Notes: a model not told the origin generated them from the letters alone. Positions 20,047-31,137 are shown, counted from the stretch's first letter. The stretch is DNA of 64,000 bases from Selaginella moellendorffii (GCF_000143415.4 NW_003314377.1:262240-326239); one strand, 5' to 3'. Made by a program: numbers and translations.

Positions 20047-20400
20047 ATGCTGCATAAAGGGATCACTGCGTTTGCTCATTGTGGCGAGGGCGAGAAAGTC
20101 CTCGATGGGAGCGTGGAAGGTGACACTCCGGCCTGCGCCTACATCAGCTCCGTGAATCGCAACCAGGATTTCTTTCTTCTCGTGACAGGGGATTTTAGGA
20201 TCGCGCCAGGCAGGGTCTGCATGATCGATATCTTCGGCCGTGGCAGGCAACTGGAGAATGCCGAGGAATTGCTGCGTGCCATGCCGTTTGTGCCGGATGC
20301 TCTGGTTTTTAGGGTTTTGGTGGCATCTTGCCGATCGCATTACGATATATTTCGGGCATTGGATCGACGCATGTCCTGGCAAATCGCTCCAGGAGCGTGT
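20047..20400 (+). pseudogene. PPR-protein fragment, unit 1
   Basis: An open frame encodes the last PPR repeat and E-motif start of a PLS-class pentatricopeptide protein: CMIDIFGRGRQLENAEELL, MPFVPDALV, VASCRSHYD. Upstream words (AHCGEGEKVL) match an earlier repeat, but the part between is shortened. Such proteins bind organelle RNA; here only about 110 residues exist and no start region or targeting peptide is visible. A 9-bp deletion (DHF missing before VCMID) is shared with unit 2 only. Confidence 0.72.
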
Positions 20401-20550
20401 TTAAAATGGAAATTGGCGGGAAAGCGATGTGTTTGTTTTTTATTCTATCTAGCTGTGCTTACGAAAGTCTCCACTATCGAAAGGTAAGAGCTTTGGAAAA
20501 ATAATTCATTTATATATGTAACTTAGTCAAGTCGCAATTTGGAGAAACTT

Positions 20551-21216
20551 TCAAGTCATGCCGATGAGCTCTCTCAACTTCTGGATGAGACCACGGTCGT
20601 CAATCTGGAACGCTTTCGCGATCACGTCGTCATTGATTGGAGGATTGGAATCAAACACCGCCTTGGCCACCTGAGTTGCCCCGGGGTTTTGGCTGTTGAA
20701 GCCAGCCATCGCAACCGCAGGCTCCTTTCCAACGTTGAGCTGGAAGTGGACGAGTCCCCGAGGGAAGACGAACAGATCTCCGGGATAGAGCATTTGGGCG
20801 AAGAGCTTGTTGTCCGGCAAGGTGGTGACGAATCCGACTAAGAGGTTCCCGTGCACGAGGAAGAGCAGCTCGGATCCTCGGGGATGGACGTGGGGGGGAT
20901 TGGTGCCGCCGGGAGCATAGTCGACGCGGGCAAAAGCTACACCAAAGGTGTTGAGACCGGGGAAATTGTTGACACTCGCCAGCGTGACGTTGGAGCCGAG
21001 CTTGTTGTCGGTGTTCCCGGGAGTTGCCAGCAGGCTCGACTTGAAGTCCTCGGCTTTCACATCGGCGGCCGCCTTGCAGACGACGCCGTTCACTTTGATC
21101 TTGGAGCCATTGTCTGCAACACAAAAGTCCTGCAGCATATCTTCATCCGCGGCATGCACAAACAAGATGGAGCTGATTGCTAGGAGGAAGGATAGAACAA
21201 AACGAAGATGAGCCAT
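20551..21216 (-). CDS. Germin-like protein, unit 1
   Basis: 221 residues, single exon. The ATG at 21216 is used; the frame opens earlier at 21267, but that ATG overlaps the TATA box. Residues 1-22 form a signal peptide (FVLSFLLAISSILFVHA). Cys32 and Cys48 are the conserved germin disulfide pair, and N76 (NVT) is a glycosylation site. The cupin barrel carries the metal ligands His109, His111 and Glu116 in PPHVHPRGSELLFLVHG and His157 in FPRGLVHFQ. The protein should be secreted to the cell wall and form Mn-binding oligomers; family members act as superoxide dismutase, oxalate oxidase or without known enzyme activity, and which applies cannot be told. It converges with the PPR fragment and peptide gene. 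Confidence 0.95.
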   Translation of the reverse strand: MAHLRFVLSFLLAISSILFVHAADEDMLQDFCVADNGSKIKVNGVVCKAAADVKAEDFKSSLLATPGNTDNKLGSNVTLASVNNFPGLNTFGVAFARVDYAPGGTNPPHVHPRGSELLFLVHGNLLVGFVTTLPDNKLFAQMLYPGDLFVFPRGLVHFQLNVGKEPAVAMAGFNSQNPGATQVAKAVFDSNPPINDDVIAKAFQIDDRGLIQKLRELIGMT

Positions 21217-21266
21217 CTTGCGAGCTTGGAAAAGACTGATGGAGCTATATGAGGGAGGGGCAGGCA

Positions 21267-21273
21267 TTTTATA
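21267..21273 (-). promoter_or_regulatory. TATA box of germin-like gene, unit 1
   Basis: Minus-strand TATAAAA, about 50 bp before the ATG at 21216, giving a leader of about 20 nt. Identical in all four units. Confidence 0.75.
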
Positions 21274-21279
21274 GCCGGA

Positions 21280-21875
21280 GGAGGGGAGGCGAGGTCCTTT
21301 GGATGACTTCGTCGTGAATCGTGCACGATTTTAGGTACACGGTCTTCTCTTCCCTTCTATTTCATTTTTTACTCTTGCTGTCCGCGTAACACAATCTGAT
21401 TTGTTTGCTGCCAAGTCGTCTCGGAAGTTTTCTTTTACCGGGCTTGTCTAGAGCCGTCAAAATCATCTTTTATGTGTGTAGATGATGACGACCTTGGTTT
21501 TGATGGTAAGAACCGGTCTCAGTGAAACTCGAGTTTTACACGGTCTTAAAAACTTGACACTAAATTGCTTTATTCTTCTACCAGAGACTTTTTATGTGTG
21601 GAGTTTTAACGGAATTATTATGGATTGTGTAGGTCCATTGCTGATACAAATAAACTATGGGTATATCGACCAAAGGTACGTCTATGTAGGTTATCAATTT
21701 TGCAGACAACTGTGTAGAAGGATAGTTGCTCACATAGTCATGAGACATACATAGTCTTAGTCATTGTGATTATTGCTTGCATCATTGTCATGGGCAAAAT
21801 AGAATGTTTATTGCTGCCACTTTATTAATCAGTTTAATACAATAAACTTATGATATTAAAGAGTTTTATAATTTG
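21280..21875. other. Upstream region of germin-like gene, unit 1
   Basis: Intergenic DNA to the unit boundary; conserved among the units. No coding sequence recognised. Confidence 0.6.
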
Positions 21876-22514
21876 TCCCACCATTGCAGCATCCAGTTGG
21901 GGTGGTGGGAGTGAACTGAGAAAATACTCCTGTGCTGCTGTGTGAGCATGTCAATCAGTCAGCTGACCTCAGTATCAGTGGTCGTGGGCAGTGCATTCTA
22001 AAGCTCTTGGACTTGTTGGGCAAAGTCGGGCACCCATGCTGGCATGACTTGGTCGTGACCACATTGAGTTCTGGTTGTTGATAGGAGTGTTGTAAGTAGC
22101 ATATGCATCCTAGTCAGACATGAGGCGGTCAAGAACTCTTGGAATTCCCTGCCATTGCAAAGAAACAAAGAAAAAATATCAATGGCTAACTTTCATTCAC
22201 CATTTTGTCAAGGAAAAATCTAAACAATACACCACATTATTAAAGAATAGTTTGGCTGACCAAGATGTAATTGTTTGTACTACTCCTGTTCCATTTGGTG
22301 CCCAATTGTGTAGTGCTGTTAACAATGTAGAGTTGGGAGGCGCCATTAGTCATGTGGATGTCCTCCGGTGCTGCCTGGTTCGAGGAGCCCTTCCGCTGTT
22401 GTTAGTTGAGCCTGCGAAGTCCGTTGCAATGTTAAAAACGTTTAATTGCCCAGCCAGCCTCACTGGTTTGATCGGTCAGTGTATAGTTTTATCTTAAGAG
22501 TAACATTCCACGAA
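21876..22514. other. Unit 2 intergenic DNA
   Basis: Same non-coding stretch as at the left of the other units. Nothing recognised. Confidence 0.55.
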
Positions 22515-22705
22515 CTAGAGAGTAGAATTTAGCTGCTCAACCAAAGTCCCACCCATATCCATAACCCATGCCTTGTCCACCAGTGGAATCAACTCTCTGC
22601 GAGGAAAGAAAATAAGATCCAAGCACTAATCACGCAAGTTTACCGCAGATCATGGCTCACAACGAGCAACGTCCTCTCCTTCTTTAAGTACGCAAGGTAA
22701 GAATG
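22515..22705 (-). pseudogene. 3' end of ABC-transporter ATPase gene (ABCI10-like), unit 2
   Basis: Last exon 22596-22515, intron 22643-22597, upstream exon from about 22705 to 22644. Encodes the H-loop (VVSHD) and C-terminus as in unit 1, with stop at 22515-22517. No Walker motifs in the unit. Confidence 0.6.
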
Positions 22706-22998
22706 TAGCTTGGAATTTTTGGTGAGGTGTTGCTGATCTCTCTATCTCTTGAAGCGCCCGAAGAGACAACGCATGTTACTTTCGATGAATCGGCTGTTTC
22801 CCTCCCACAACCGGCCAAGACACACAACTCGGCTTGCAAAAATGGCGAAGAGGTTTGCAAATTTTTCTTTCCTTCTCTATATACTGAAGTCTCAAGCTTG
22901 CAGGGGTGCCAGAATGCTGAAACGGATTCTACCAGCCAGTGAGCTTGTTTACGTTTCACGTGGCTATTGGTGAAATTCATCGTGTTCTTGCTTTTAAG
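22706..22998 (+). other. Possible 5' region of the PP2C-like gene, unit 2
   Basis: Contains ATGs and short open frames rich in Ser and Arg (MLLSMNRLFPSHNR) that could be the start of an organelle-targeted N-terminus. Splicing to the clear PP2C exons is not evident, so I leave it as unassigned. Confidence 0.3.
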
Positions 22999-23875
22999 GT
23001 TGCTTCGACTCGACTATGCTGCCGCGACGCGTCCCCATCCTGAGAAGGTGCAAAGCTTACTTGCTAATTTTTGTAGATCTTCTAAACTTTGCTGTTTACA
23101 GGCTCAAAGAGGGGGTGAAGATGCCTTCGTCACTGAAGGCTCCTGGATGGGTGTTGCTGATGGTGTTGGGGGCTAGGGCGGAGAAGGTAAGACAAATCTT
23201 TCTTTGAGTCTGTTTTTTCAAAAGAGTTTTTACTGGTTTTCAGGCATTGATTCGGGGATGTATTCTCGGGAGCTTATGGGACACTGTAAGGCATTGGTTG
23301 TAAACAGCAAAGGGAAACCGGACCCCAAGGACGTGCTTGTCAAAGCCGCCAGCAGTACAAAGGCCCAGGGATCAGCAACGGTCCTTGTGGCTGCATTGTT
23401 TGAGCAAGTAAGCTAGTCTGATTTGATGTTTGAGGCTGAGTCGGGTCATATGTTTCAGACACTGTATGCAGCAAACTTGGGAGACTCGGGGTTTATCATA
23501 GTTCGCAATTGGCAAGTAGTTGCAAGCTCGGAGCCCATGCAGCATAGTTTTAACTTTCCGTTTCAAGTTGGAACATTTGGTGACCACATCCGACGGTTGC
23601 AGAGGTACTCTTGCTTTTCCCTTAAGTTCGCTAATTTTCCGTCTACAGGAATTCAAGATCCCTGTCTGCAAGGGGGACATCATTGTTATGGGAACTGATG
23701 GCCTTTTTGACAATCTCTTCAACAACGACATAGTCGAAGTTCTTAAAAAATCTGACCAAGTCAACTTGAAGGTGAACTCTCGCTGTTGAAGAATCTCAAG
23801 ATTGCTAATATTCCCTTCACTTTACAGGCATGTAGCTGGGGCGTAGGCCGAGCGTTTGGACAGCCCGTTTTCTAG
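22999..23875 (+). pseudogene. PP2C-like phosphatase (PTC7/PP2C55 type), unit 2
   Basis: Exons: to 23047 (LRLDYAAATRPHPEK), 23102-23186, 23244-23407, 23459-23604, 23649-23771 and 23828-23875, with introns of 44-57 bp bounded by GT...AG. Encoded motifs are RGGEDAF, GVADGVGG (metal-binding Asp), GIDSGMYSRELM, NLGDSGF and MGTDGLFDNLF, in the order of the single-domain plant PP2Cs related to PTC7, which are usually plastid or mitochondrial. Breaks: the Trp after VADGVGG is TAG, two extra bases occur near 23588, and the C-terminus stops at TAG 23873-23875 before the final DN motif. Confidence 0.85.
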
Positions 23876-24109
23876 GGGGGCTGCAAAGGCGAGACTGAAT
23901 TGGAGCGGTGGAAAGCTGTTGTGGCGTTTGTGACGTGATATTTGAGTCGCGAAGGGTAAACTTTTCAAGCAGTTTTTATGACACCCTTTTGATTTTATTC
24001 AAACGGCTCATCTTTGTGTCTTTGGTGTCTAGCCTTCATTAGAAACTGGTTTAAATCGCAGGTAGCTGCTGCTGAATCTTCCTTTAAGAAATCAAGGTTT
24101 TGTTCCATC
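23876..24109. other. Unit 2 DNA between PP2C-like and LRR remnants
   Basis: Non-coding; nothing recognised. Confidence 0.5.
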
Positions 24110-24710
24110 AGAAGGTTCACAGCCTGGAAGTTCTAGCCTCACTGGAGATTGAACTCCGGACAGGGCAGGTATCTCTTCTGTTTAGAGGGAACTGCTCAGG
24201 GTGTTAGACATGTCAGGGAATCAGTTCAGCTGGACGATCACGAGCCGGCAACATGATCTCTGGCTCGTCCTTCTCGGGGGTACATGGAGCTGCTAGGCCT
24301 TTGGCGCGATGGGATCTTTCGCGACTGCGTGGCTCTCCAGGAGCTCTTCAACAATCTCACTCCCCCGTCCAGCAGCAAACTCCGGAATGTCATTCTCGGC
24401 TCTACATCTCTCAGCCATCCAAATGGGTGTGCGGGCTTGGAAGTGCTCGAACAACGTTTCGGAGGAGCTCGTGTGGGCCCTATCATGTCTCTCAGCTTGG
24501 GCAGACTCTTTGAGTTTGCTCGGATCTCTTGGAGAACCAGTTGAAGGCGATGGTTCTGAAGGACTAAGTGGTGGAAACCCTGCTACGGTCGGATAGCAAC
24601 AAAGAGCTCACGGAGAACAGCTTGAAGGACAGCTCCAGGCGAGCTCGTGTGGAGGATCCTTGGATACCGCTCTTGTCCCAGTACCGTGAGACTCCACCAG
24701 AAAGATGGTG
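24110..24710 (+). pseudogene. Leucine-rich-repeat remnant, unit 2
   Basis: VLDMSGNQFSWTIT is intact here, unlike unit 1, but the following LKILKLSGN repeat is shortened by a deletion near 24243. Frame-broken further on, and no start or kinase domain. Confidence 0.5.
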
Positions 24711-24935
24711 AGCGACGAAGCCAATTGGCTGGAGCCGTGACTCCTTTCTTCGTCTCGAGTATTTGGTCGCGTGTCCCGTCCACATGGTAAGCCACGGAAT
24801 TGTTTCTTAGTTGCTCAAATCTTAATTCTTTCTGATCTCCAGGTTGGTAATCACCATCACCAACTAAGAGGAATTTTTTGCATTGAGGCTTTCCAGTTTG
24901 GTAGGCGACGAAGAAAAACTTTCCAGGATCGGAGC

Positions 24936-26390
24936 ATGAAAACTTACAGCCCGAGCTTGCTGTTCTTCGTGCTCCTCTTCTCCGCTGCGGCACTGATACT
25001 CGTATGGATTCTCGACATAAATTCCGACTCCGCGATGATGTCCTGGAGCCGAACTCTGGGATCAAACTTCCGCATCAGCAACAACACCACAAGCTACAAC
25101 GGCAGGGACACTTGCAGGAGTAGGAAGGAGTACGACTTCTACAGCCGCCGAAGATCGACGAGCTTCGAGCCATCCGAGTCGCTCCAACGGAAAATCCTAG
25201 AGTACGAGGCTTTGCACGGGAGGTGCGCTCCGGGGCCCGAGCAGTGCGCGAACTATAGTACATGCGGCTACCTCGTCTACGTTCCCGCCAACCAGGGGAT
25301 CGGCAACAAGATGGTGGCTATAGTAGCAACGTTTCTCTACGCGCTGCTCACCGACAGGACGATGCTGATCGCGAGGTTGGAGAACCTGGACACGCTCTTC
25401 TGCGAGCCGTTTCCACCCAGCTCCTGGCTGCTGCCATCGAGCTGGAAGCACCTCGAGTTGGCGCCGTGGGACGCCTCCAAGTGGATTGGAAGCCTGGCGG
25501 GATCGCCCAACTGCAGCCGCGGCGTCGACGTGAGCTTCCCCGAGGTGGTGGTGACCTATCTCGATTACAACTACAGGGACCAGGACAAGGCCTTCTTCTG
25601 CCAAGGTTAACAGCAAGCTCTCAACTCCAGAGCCTGGTGGATCGTCCTCTCCTCCGGCCAGTACTTCACTCCGGCGCTCTACAACGTCCCGGCTTTCAGG
25701 GAGCAAGCTCGAGGAATGGTTCCCACAGCAGGAGGCCATCTTCCATCTCCTGGTGAGGTACCTGTTGCTTCCCAGTGACTTCGTGTGGGACAAGGCGGCC
25801 AGGTACTACGACGCGTACGTGGCCCAGGCAGGCCGAGCTTCTAGTCGGGGTCCAGCTGCGAAACCACATCTGGTTCTCGCCACCCAACCTCGCCGAGGAT
25901 ACATTCGACTGCCTGGTGCAAGGCGCGCTCACAAACACCACCCAAGGAGCGAGCTCCCAGATCGTCGGTGAGGAAGAACAGCAAGAAGGTGGCGGTGCTG
26001 GTGGTGTCGCTCAACTCGCAGTACTCGGAGACGCTCAAGAGCAAGGTGCTGGGATACGATCTAGCGGACGGCTCCTCGGTGTCCATCCACCAGCCGAGCG
26101 TGGAGGGCGTGCAAAACACGGGGAACTTGGATCACGACGCACAGGCGGTGATGGAGATCTACTTGCTGTCGATGAGCGATGTCCTGGTGACGAGCCCGCC
26201 ATCCACGTTTGGCTACTCGGCGGCGGGGCTGGCGGGGGTGAGGCCCGTGCAGTTCGTGTGCGACCAGAACAAGAGCGTGGTTTGCTCGGTGAGGGAGACG
26301 ATGGAGCCGTGCTACCACGTTTATCCGGCTCAGTTCGCGCTGGACAACATTGAAACGTGCGAATGCGGCGTGGGTTTCAGACTAGTCTAA
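24936..26390 (+). pseudogene. GT37 fucosyltransferase-like pseudogene, unit 2
   Basis: From ATG 24936 the frame stays open through the signal anchor (LLFFVLLFSAAALILVW), stem and first half of the catalytic domain (ILEYEALHGRCAPG, YVPANQGIGNKM, SWKHLELAPWDASKW, VVVTYLDYNYRD) to an in-frame TAA at 25608-25610, where unit 1 has a sense codon. Further indels lie near 25699 (+1), 25828 (+4) and 25948 (+1). The final third (VVSLNSQYSE, TSPPSTFGYSAAGLAGVRP, METMEPCYH-type end) is open from 25968 to TAA 26390. Unit 2 has the only correct frame at the site of unit 1's final deletion. Confidence 0.87.
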
Positions 26391-26750
26391 AGGACGTTCT
26401 TAGAAAGGATGTTGTCTTAAAAAGTTCTTAAAGCTTTAAGATTTTATTTTCTTTCTCGTGATAGATTTCTAAGTTGCTCCTTGGCTGCAAAATCTAGCGT
26501 CATTTGTAGACTTGCGTGGTCAGGTCATGCTCTTGGCCCACGCAAAGTTGCGCCAAGGCTGCCTTGAAATCCAGGTAATTTGGTACCAAGAGCTTATAGA
26601 CTTCAAATGGCGAGCTGTCTTTTCTGCAGGACTTTGAAAAGCTGCTCGTAGAGTGTTCTGGCTTGGAAGCTAACGAGTCTTGTTTTCACAAATGGCACGC
26701 GCAAAGGACTTGACTGTTTACCAAGCCCGGTGGAGAACTTTTTGTGTGAA
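26391..26750. other. Spacer between GT37 and peptide gene, unit 2
   Basis: 3' flank of GT37 and promoter region of the peptide gene; TATAAGA at 26751-26757. Confidence 0.5.
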
Positions 26751-26855
26751 TATAAGACACTGGAGGCCCATTGGATCCAATCGTATCGGAGCAAGCACAG
26801 CTCTTGGTTCTTATACAACGATATCATCACTACGTTTAGTGCTTTTGTGGCTGGA

Positions 26856-27092
26856 ATGGATCGTGGAAGGATACTTCTTGCCATCACATTGGTGATCATG
26901 ATCAGCGGCAACATCGATTGTTCCAGGCCGGGCTCGTTTTCGGTGATGAGCCAGCAGGCCGAGCTTTTCAATTTCGAATTGCGCCTTCCTGTTGTACACA
27001 CTCTTCTCGAAAGGACCTCCCGGAGAATGCTCATCAAGGATCAGCCCACGCCACCCTCCGGCCCTTCCGAGGACAACCACGATCATCATTGA
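26856..27092 (+). CDS. Small secreted-peptide precursor with PPSGPS motif, unit 2
   Basis: 78 residues, with the same layout as unit 1: signal peptide (MDRGRILLAITLVIMIS), conserved middle, RR, and C-terminus QPTPPSGPSEDNHDHH (PPSGPS at 66-71). Three residues (NKI) of the linker are missing by an in-frame 9-bp deletion. The frame is intact. The residues before the motif (IKD) and the tail after it differ from unit 1, while the core is unchanged, which suggests the core matters. The TATA-like box is TATAAGA at 26751. Confidence 0.65.
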   Translation: MDRGRILLAITLVIMISGNIDCSRPGSFSVMSQQAELFNFELRLPVVHTLLERTSRRMLIKDQPTPPSGPSEDNHDHH

Positions 27093-27559
27093 AGAGGCGG
27101 ACAGCCACGTGGCTGACACGTCACGCAAGGAGACACGTCAGGCTCTTTCCATCTGGCGGCGAATTCTCCTCCAAATCCTCCACCTCCACTTCTTTTCCCA
27201 TTCTTCCCCACCTCCGCTCCCTCCCATTACAGTCACACACCCAGCATGCGTCCAGGAGGCGCTTGTCTCACCAAGGTGAGGGGAATGATAAAGGCAACTT
27301 TCCATTTTTCCCTGTCAACTTCAAGAGACTTGAGAGCCGCTTGGAATTCCCAGAAGTTCAAAGTCTCCACAAGACTTTCAGGGATGTCGTGTACAGCTGC
27401 GAGCAATCAGCCGTGGTGGTGGCTTGCCCTTGTTCTGGCGAGAAGATCTGCAAAGAGGAGCGGCTGCAGTGAGTCTTGAAGATTCGCAGGTCGTTCGGAT
27501 TGGGCATTGGGCAGCACTGGCAAAGGTAGATTTTCTCCCACTTGACGTGATGGAGTCTC

Positions 27560-27765
27560 ATTGGAATGCACGTCTGGTGAGATGATCAGCGCCTTGGAGA
27601 CAGGATTGTAGACCTTGTAAGCCTTGTGTTCAATGCCATAGCCTAGGAAAATGCCTCGTTCGCTTGTTGGAGTGAGTTTTTTTTCTAGTTATAGAGGGGA
27701 TATGAACGCCATGGAAGGTGCGCTAATCCATTCGAATTCCACTTTGTGCAAGAACCCTTGACAAT
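27560..27765 (-). pseudogene. Copia integrase fossil, unit 2
   Basis: Same decayed copia fragment as in unit 1 (minus strand). Shared position shows it was in the ancestral unit. Confidence 0.65.
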
Positions 27766-27819
27766 CCTGGACCTCAACATTGGCAAGCACTTAAACGCGT
27801 CTTTTGGTACTTCCGAGAT

Positions 27820-28130
27820 ACGTTTTCTTACGGTCTTAAGGCCACGAGTCAAGCTTACTGGGCTGGCTTTGGCTAAATTGTTTAGCCTTCACAATGCAGT
27901 TAGCAGCAAGAAGAAGAGCGTCGTTGCCTGCTCCAGCTGTGAGGCGGAGGCTAGTTCCGCATGCAAAGAGGCCATCTGGCTTCGCCGCCTCCTCAACGAC
28001 ACCCGGCCCAACACCAATCTACAGTGACAATCAAGGCTACATCGCCTCGAGCAAACATCACAAGATTAATTCCCGGACCAAACACGCACCACGCTGGGAG
28101 ACACGTCCAGTTCTTTCCATGTTCTTGTGA
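27820..28130 (+). pseudogene. Copia RNase H fossil, unit 2
   Basis: Carries the same SVVACSSCEAE and DNQGYIASSKHHKIN words as unit 1, frame-broken. Confidence 0.75.
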
Positions 28131-28504
28131 TTCCAATCTCGATAATGCAATCTTAATTGAACATCACAACAGCCTGGAAATCGAGTCCGCTGCTTCATCC
28201 CACCAAACAATCTGATCTCATGCACAGCATGAAACGAACATTCTCTGTGCCTCTCCTGATAGAACCATACAGAACCTTCTCATGTCCAGCCACTTGATTA
28301 TTCTATGCAGCACACTCAAATACGTCCAGGTAAATCTCGAAATCCTCTCAAAGTAGGCTAAAGGAGATACTTTGTCATCTTGCCAAAAGCCCCTTCTAAC
28401 ACATGCTTGAGGGTTAGAGAGGGCTTGGGAAGGTGTAGTTTTGGTCTTTCCCTTGAAAGATCATGGACCTCACTTCACTACAGTGTCACCTTTAGCCCAT
28501 TACA

Positions 28505-28880
28505 ATGCTGCATAAAGGGATCACTGCGTTTGCTCATTGTGGCGAGGGCGAGAAAGTCCTCGATGGGAGCGTGGAAGGTGACACTCCGGCCTGCGCCTAC
28601 ATCAGCTCCGTGAATCGCAACCAGGATTTCTTTCTTCTCGTGACAGGGGATTTTAGGATCGCGCCAGGCAGGGTCTGCATGATCGATATCTTCGGCCGTG
28701 GCAGGCAACTGGAGAATGCCGAGGAATTGCTGCGTGCCATGCCGTTTGTGCCGGATGCTCTGGTTTGTAGGGTTTTGGTGGCATCTTGCCGATCGCATTA
28801 CGATATATTTCGGGCATTGGATCGACGTATGTCCTGGCAAATCGCTCCAGGAGCGTGTTTAAAATGGAAATTGGCGGAAA
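28505..28880 (+). pseudogene. PPR-protein fragment, unit 2
   Basis: Same PLS-type end fragment, also lacking the three codons DHF. Otherwise open to about 28909. Confidence 0.7.
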
Positions 28881-28984
28881 GCGATGTGTTTGTTTTTTAT
28901 TCTATCTAGCTGTGCTTACGAAAGTTTCCGAAAGGTAAGAGCTGTAACTTAGTCAAGTCAGCCTCGCAACCTTTGGAGAAACTT

Positions 28985-29650
28985 TCAAGTCATGCCGATG
29001 AGCTCTCTCAACTTCTGGATGAGACCACGGTCGTCAATCTGGAACGCTTTCGCGATCACGTCGTCATTGATTGGAGGATTGGAATCAAACACCGCCTTGG
29101 CCACCTGAGTTGCCCCGGGGTTTTGGCTGTTGAAGCCAGCCATCGCAACCGCAGGCTCCTTTCCAACGTTGAGCTGGAAGTGGACGAGTCCCCGAGGGAA
29201 GACGAACAGATCTCCAGGATAGAGCATTTGGGCGAAGAGCTTGTTGTCCGGCAAGGTGGTGACGAATCCGACTAAGAGGTGCCCGTGCACGAGGAAGAGC
29301 AGCTCGGATCCTCGGGGATGGACGTGGGGGGGATTGGTGCCGCCGGGAGCATAGTCGACGCGGGCAAAAGCTACACCAAAGGTGTTGAGACCGGGGAAAT
29401 TGTTGACACTCGCCAGCGTGACGTTGGAGCCGAGCTTGTTGTCGGTGTTCCCGGGAGTCGCCAGCAGGCTCGACTTGAAGTCCTCGGCTTTCACATCGGC
29501 GGCCGCCTTGCAGACGACGCCGTTCACTTTGATCTTGGAGCCATTGTCTGCAACGCAAAAGTCCTGCAGCATATCTTCATCCGCGGCATGCACAAACAAG
29601 ATGGAGCTGATTGCTAGGAGGAAGGATAGAACAAAACGAAGATGAGCCAT
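28985..29650 (-). CDS. Germin-like protein, unit 2
   Basis: 221 residues, single exon. Differs from unit 1 by N124H, two residues after the last His of the first cupin motif. Signal peptide, Cys32/Cys48, NVT site and metal ligands His109, His111, Glu116 and His157 are all kept. The in-frame upstream ATG at 29701 overlaps the TATA box and is not used. Secreted, Mn-binding cupin of the cell wall by family; the specific enzyme activity is unknown. Confidence 0.95.
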   Translation of the reverse strand: MAHLRFVLSFLLAISSILFVHAADEDMLQDFCVADNGSKIKVNGVVCKAAADVKAEDFKSSLLATPGNTDNKLGSNVTLASVNNFPGLNTFGVAFARVDYAPGGTNPPHVHPRGSELLFLVHGHLLVGFVTTLPDNKLFAQMLYPGDLFVFPRGLVHFQLNVGKEPAVAMAGFNSQNPGATQVAKAVFDSNPPINDDVIAKAFQIDDRGLIQKLRELIGMT

Positions 29651-29700
29651 CTTGCGAGCTTGGAAAAGACTGATGGAGCTATATGAGGGAGGGGCAGGCA

Positions 29701-29707
29701 TTTTATA
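29701..29707 (-). promoter_or_regulatory. TATA box of germin-like gene, unit 2
   Basis: TATAAAA on the minus strand, same spacing to the ATG as in unit 1. Confidence 0.75.
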
Positions 29708-29714
29708 GCCGGAG

Positions 29715-30295
29715 GAGGGGAGGCGAGGTCCTTTGGATGACTTCGTCGTGAATCGTGCACGATTTTAGCTACATGGTCTTCTGTTCCCTTCTGTTTCATT
29801 TTTTTACTCTTGCTGTCCGCGTAACAACAATCTGATTTGTTTGCTGCCAAGTCGTCTCGGAAGTTTTCTTTTACCGGGCTTGTCTAGAGCCGTCAAAATC
29901 ATCTTTTCTGTGTGTAGATGATGACGACCTTGGTTTTGATGGTAAGAACTGGTCTCAGTGAAACTCGAGTTTTACACGGTCTTGGTAAAAACTTGACACT
30001 AAATTGCTTGGCACCAGAGTTTTAACGGAATTATTATGGATTGTGTAGGTCCATTGCTGATACAAATAAACCATGGGTATATCGACCAAAGGTACGTCTA
30101 TGTAGGTTATCAATTTTGCAGACAACTGTGTTGTTAGAAGGATGGTTGCTCACATAGTCATGAGACATACATAGTCTTAGTCATTGTGATTATTGCTTGC
30201 ATCATTGTCATGGGCAAAATAGAATGTTTATTGCTGCCACTTTATTAATCAGTTTAATGAAATAAACTTATGATATTAAAAAGTTTTATAATTTG
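29715..30295. other. Upstream region of germin-like gene, unit 2
   Basis: Intergenic; nothing coding seen. Confidence 0.55.
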
Positions 30296-30955
30296 TCCCA
30301 CCAGTGCAATCTAGGAAAGCATCCAGTTGGGGTGGTGGGAGTGAACTGAGAGATACTCCTGTGCTGCTGTGTGAGCATGTCAATCAGTCAGCTGACCTCA
30401 GTATCAGTGGTCGTGGGCAGTGCATTCTAAAGCTCTTGGACTTGTTGGGCAAAGTCGGGCACCCATGCTGGCATGACTTGGTCGTGACCACAGTGAGTTC
30501 TGGTTGTTGATAGGAGTGTTGTAAGTAGCATATGCATCCTAGTCAGACATGAGGCGGTCAAGAACTCTTGGAATTCCCTGCCATTGCAAAGAAACAAAGA
30601 AAAAATATCAATGGCTAACTTTCATTCACCATTTTGTCAAGGAAAAATCTAAACAATACACCACATTATTAAAGAATAGTTTGGCTGACCAAGATGTAAT
30701 CGTTTGTACTACTCCTGTTCCATCTATGGTGCCCAATTGTGTAGTGCTGTTAATAATGTAGAGTTGAGAGGCATTATTAGTCATGTGGATGTCCTCTGCT
30801 GCTGCCTGGTTCCAGGAGCCCTTCCGCTGTTGTGAGTTGAGCCTGCAAAGTCCGTTGCAATATTAAAAACGTTTAATTGCCCAGCCAGCCTCACTGGTTT
30901 GATCGGTCAGTGTATAGTTTTATCTTAAGAGTAACATTCCACGAACTAGAGAGTA

Positions 30956-31137
30956 GAATTTAGCTGCTCAACCAAAGTCCCACCCATATCCATAACCCAT
31001 GCCTTGTCCACCAGTGGAATCAACTCTCTGCAAGGAAAGAAAATAAGATCCAAGCACTAATCACGCAAGTTTACCGCAGATCATGGCTCACAACGAGCAA
31101 CGTCCTCTCCTTCTTTAAGTACACGAGGTAAGAATGT
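30956..31137 (-). pseudogene. 3' end of ABC-transporter ATPase gene (ABCI10-like), unit 3
   Basis: Last exon 31027-30956, upstream exon above 31075, with the same H-loop and C-terminal words as unit 1. Fragment only. Confidence 0.6.

Larger units (their letters stand above)
9575..21875 (+). repeat. Segmental duplication unit 1 (left-truncated, carries Copia C)
   Basis: Follows units 2-4 from CAATCAGCTGACC onward. It lacks roughly the first 90 bp seen in unit 2. Without Copia C it is about 7.6 kb. It keeps the GT37, LRR, peptide, PPR and germin-like genes, but most of the PP2C-like gene has been deleted. Confidence 0.93.
21876..30295 (+). repeat. Segmental duplication unit 2 (most complete)
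   Basis: 8,420 bp with the full gene order and no retrotransposon insertion. Begins right after TTTTATAATTTG and ends with the same phrase. Best reference copy for the array. Confidence 0.93.

Noticed and set aside
20539-21211. Plus-strand open frames opposite the germin-like genes (also near 28973, 39329, 48388)
   Set aside because: They are shadows of the minus-strand germin-like coding sequence, whose domains and signal peptide are clear.
21217-21267. Upstream in-frame ATG of the germin-like gene adding 17 residues
   Set aside because: It overlaps the TATA box, and the extension would hide the signal peptide.
22967-23176. Continuous frame through the PP2C intron as a real protein start
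   Set aside because: The frame reads through a GT...AG intron; the spliced reading gives the conserved HPEK-GGEDAF order.
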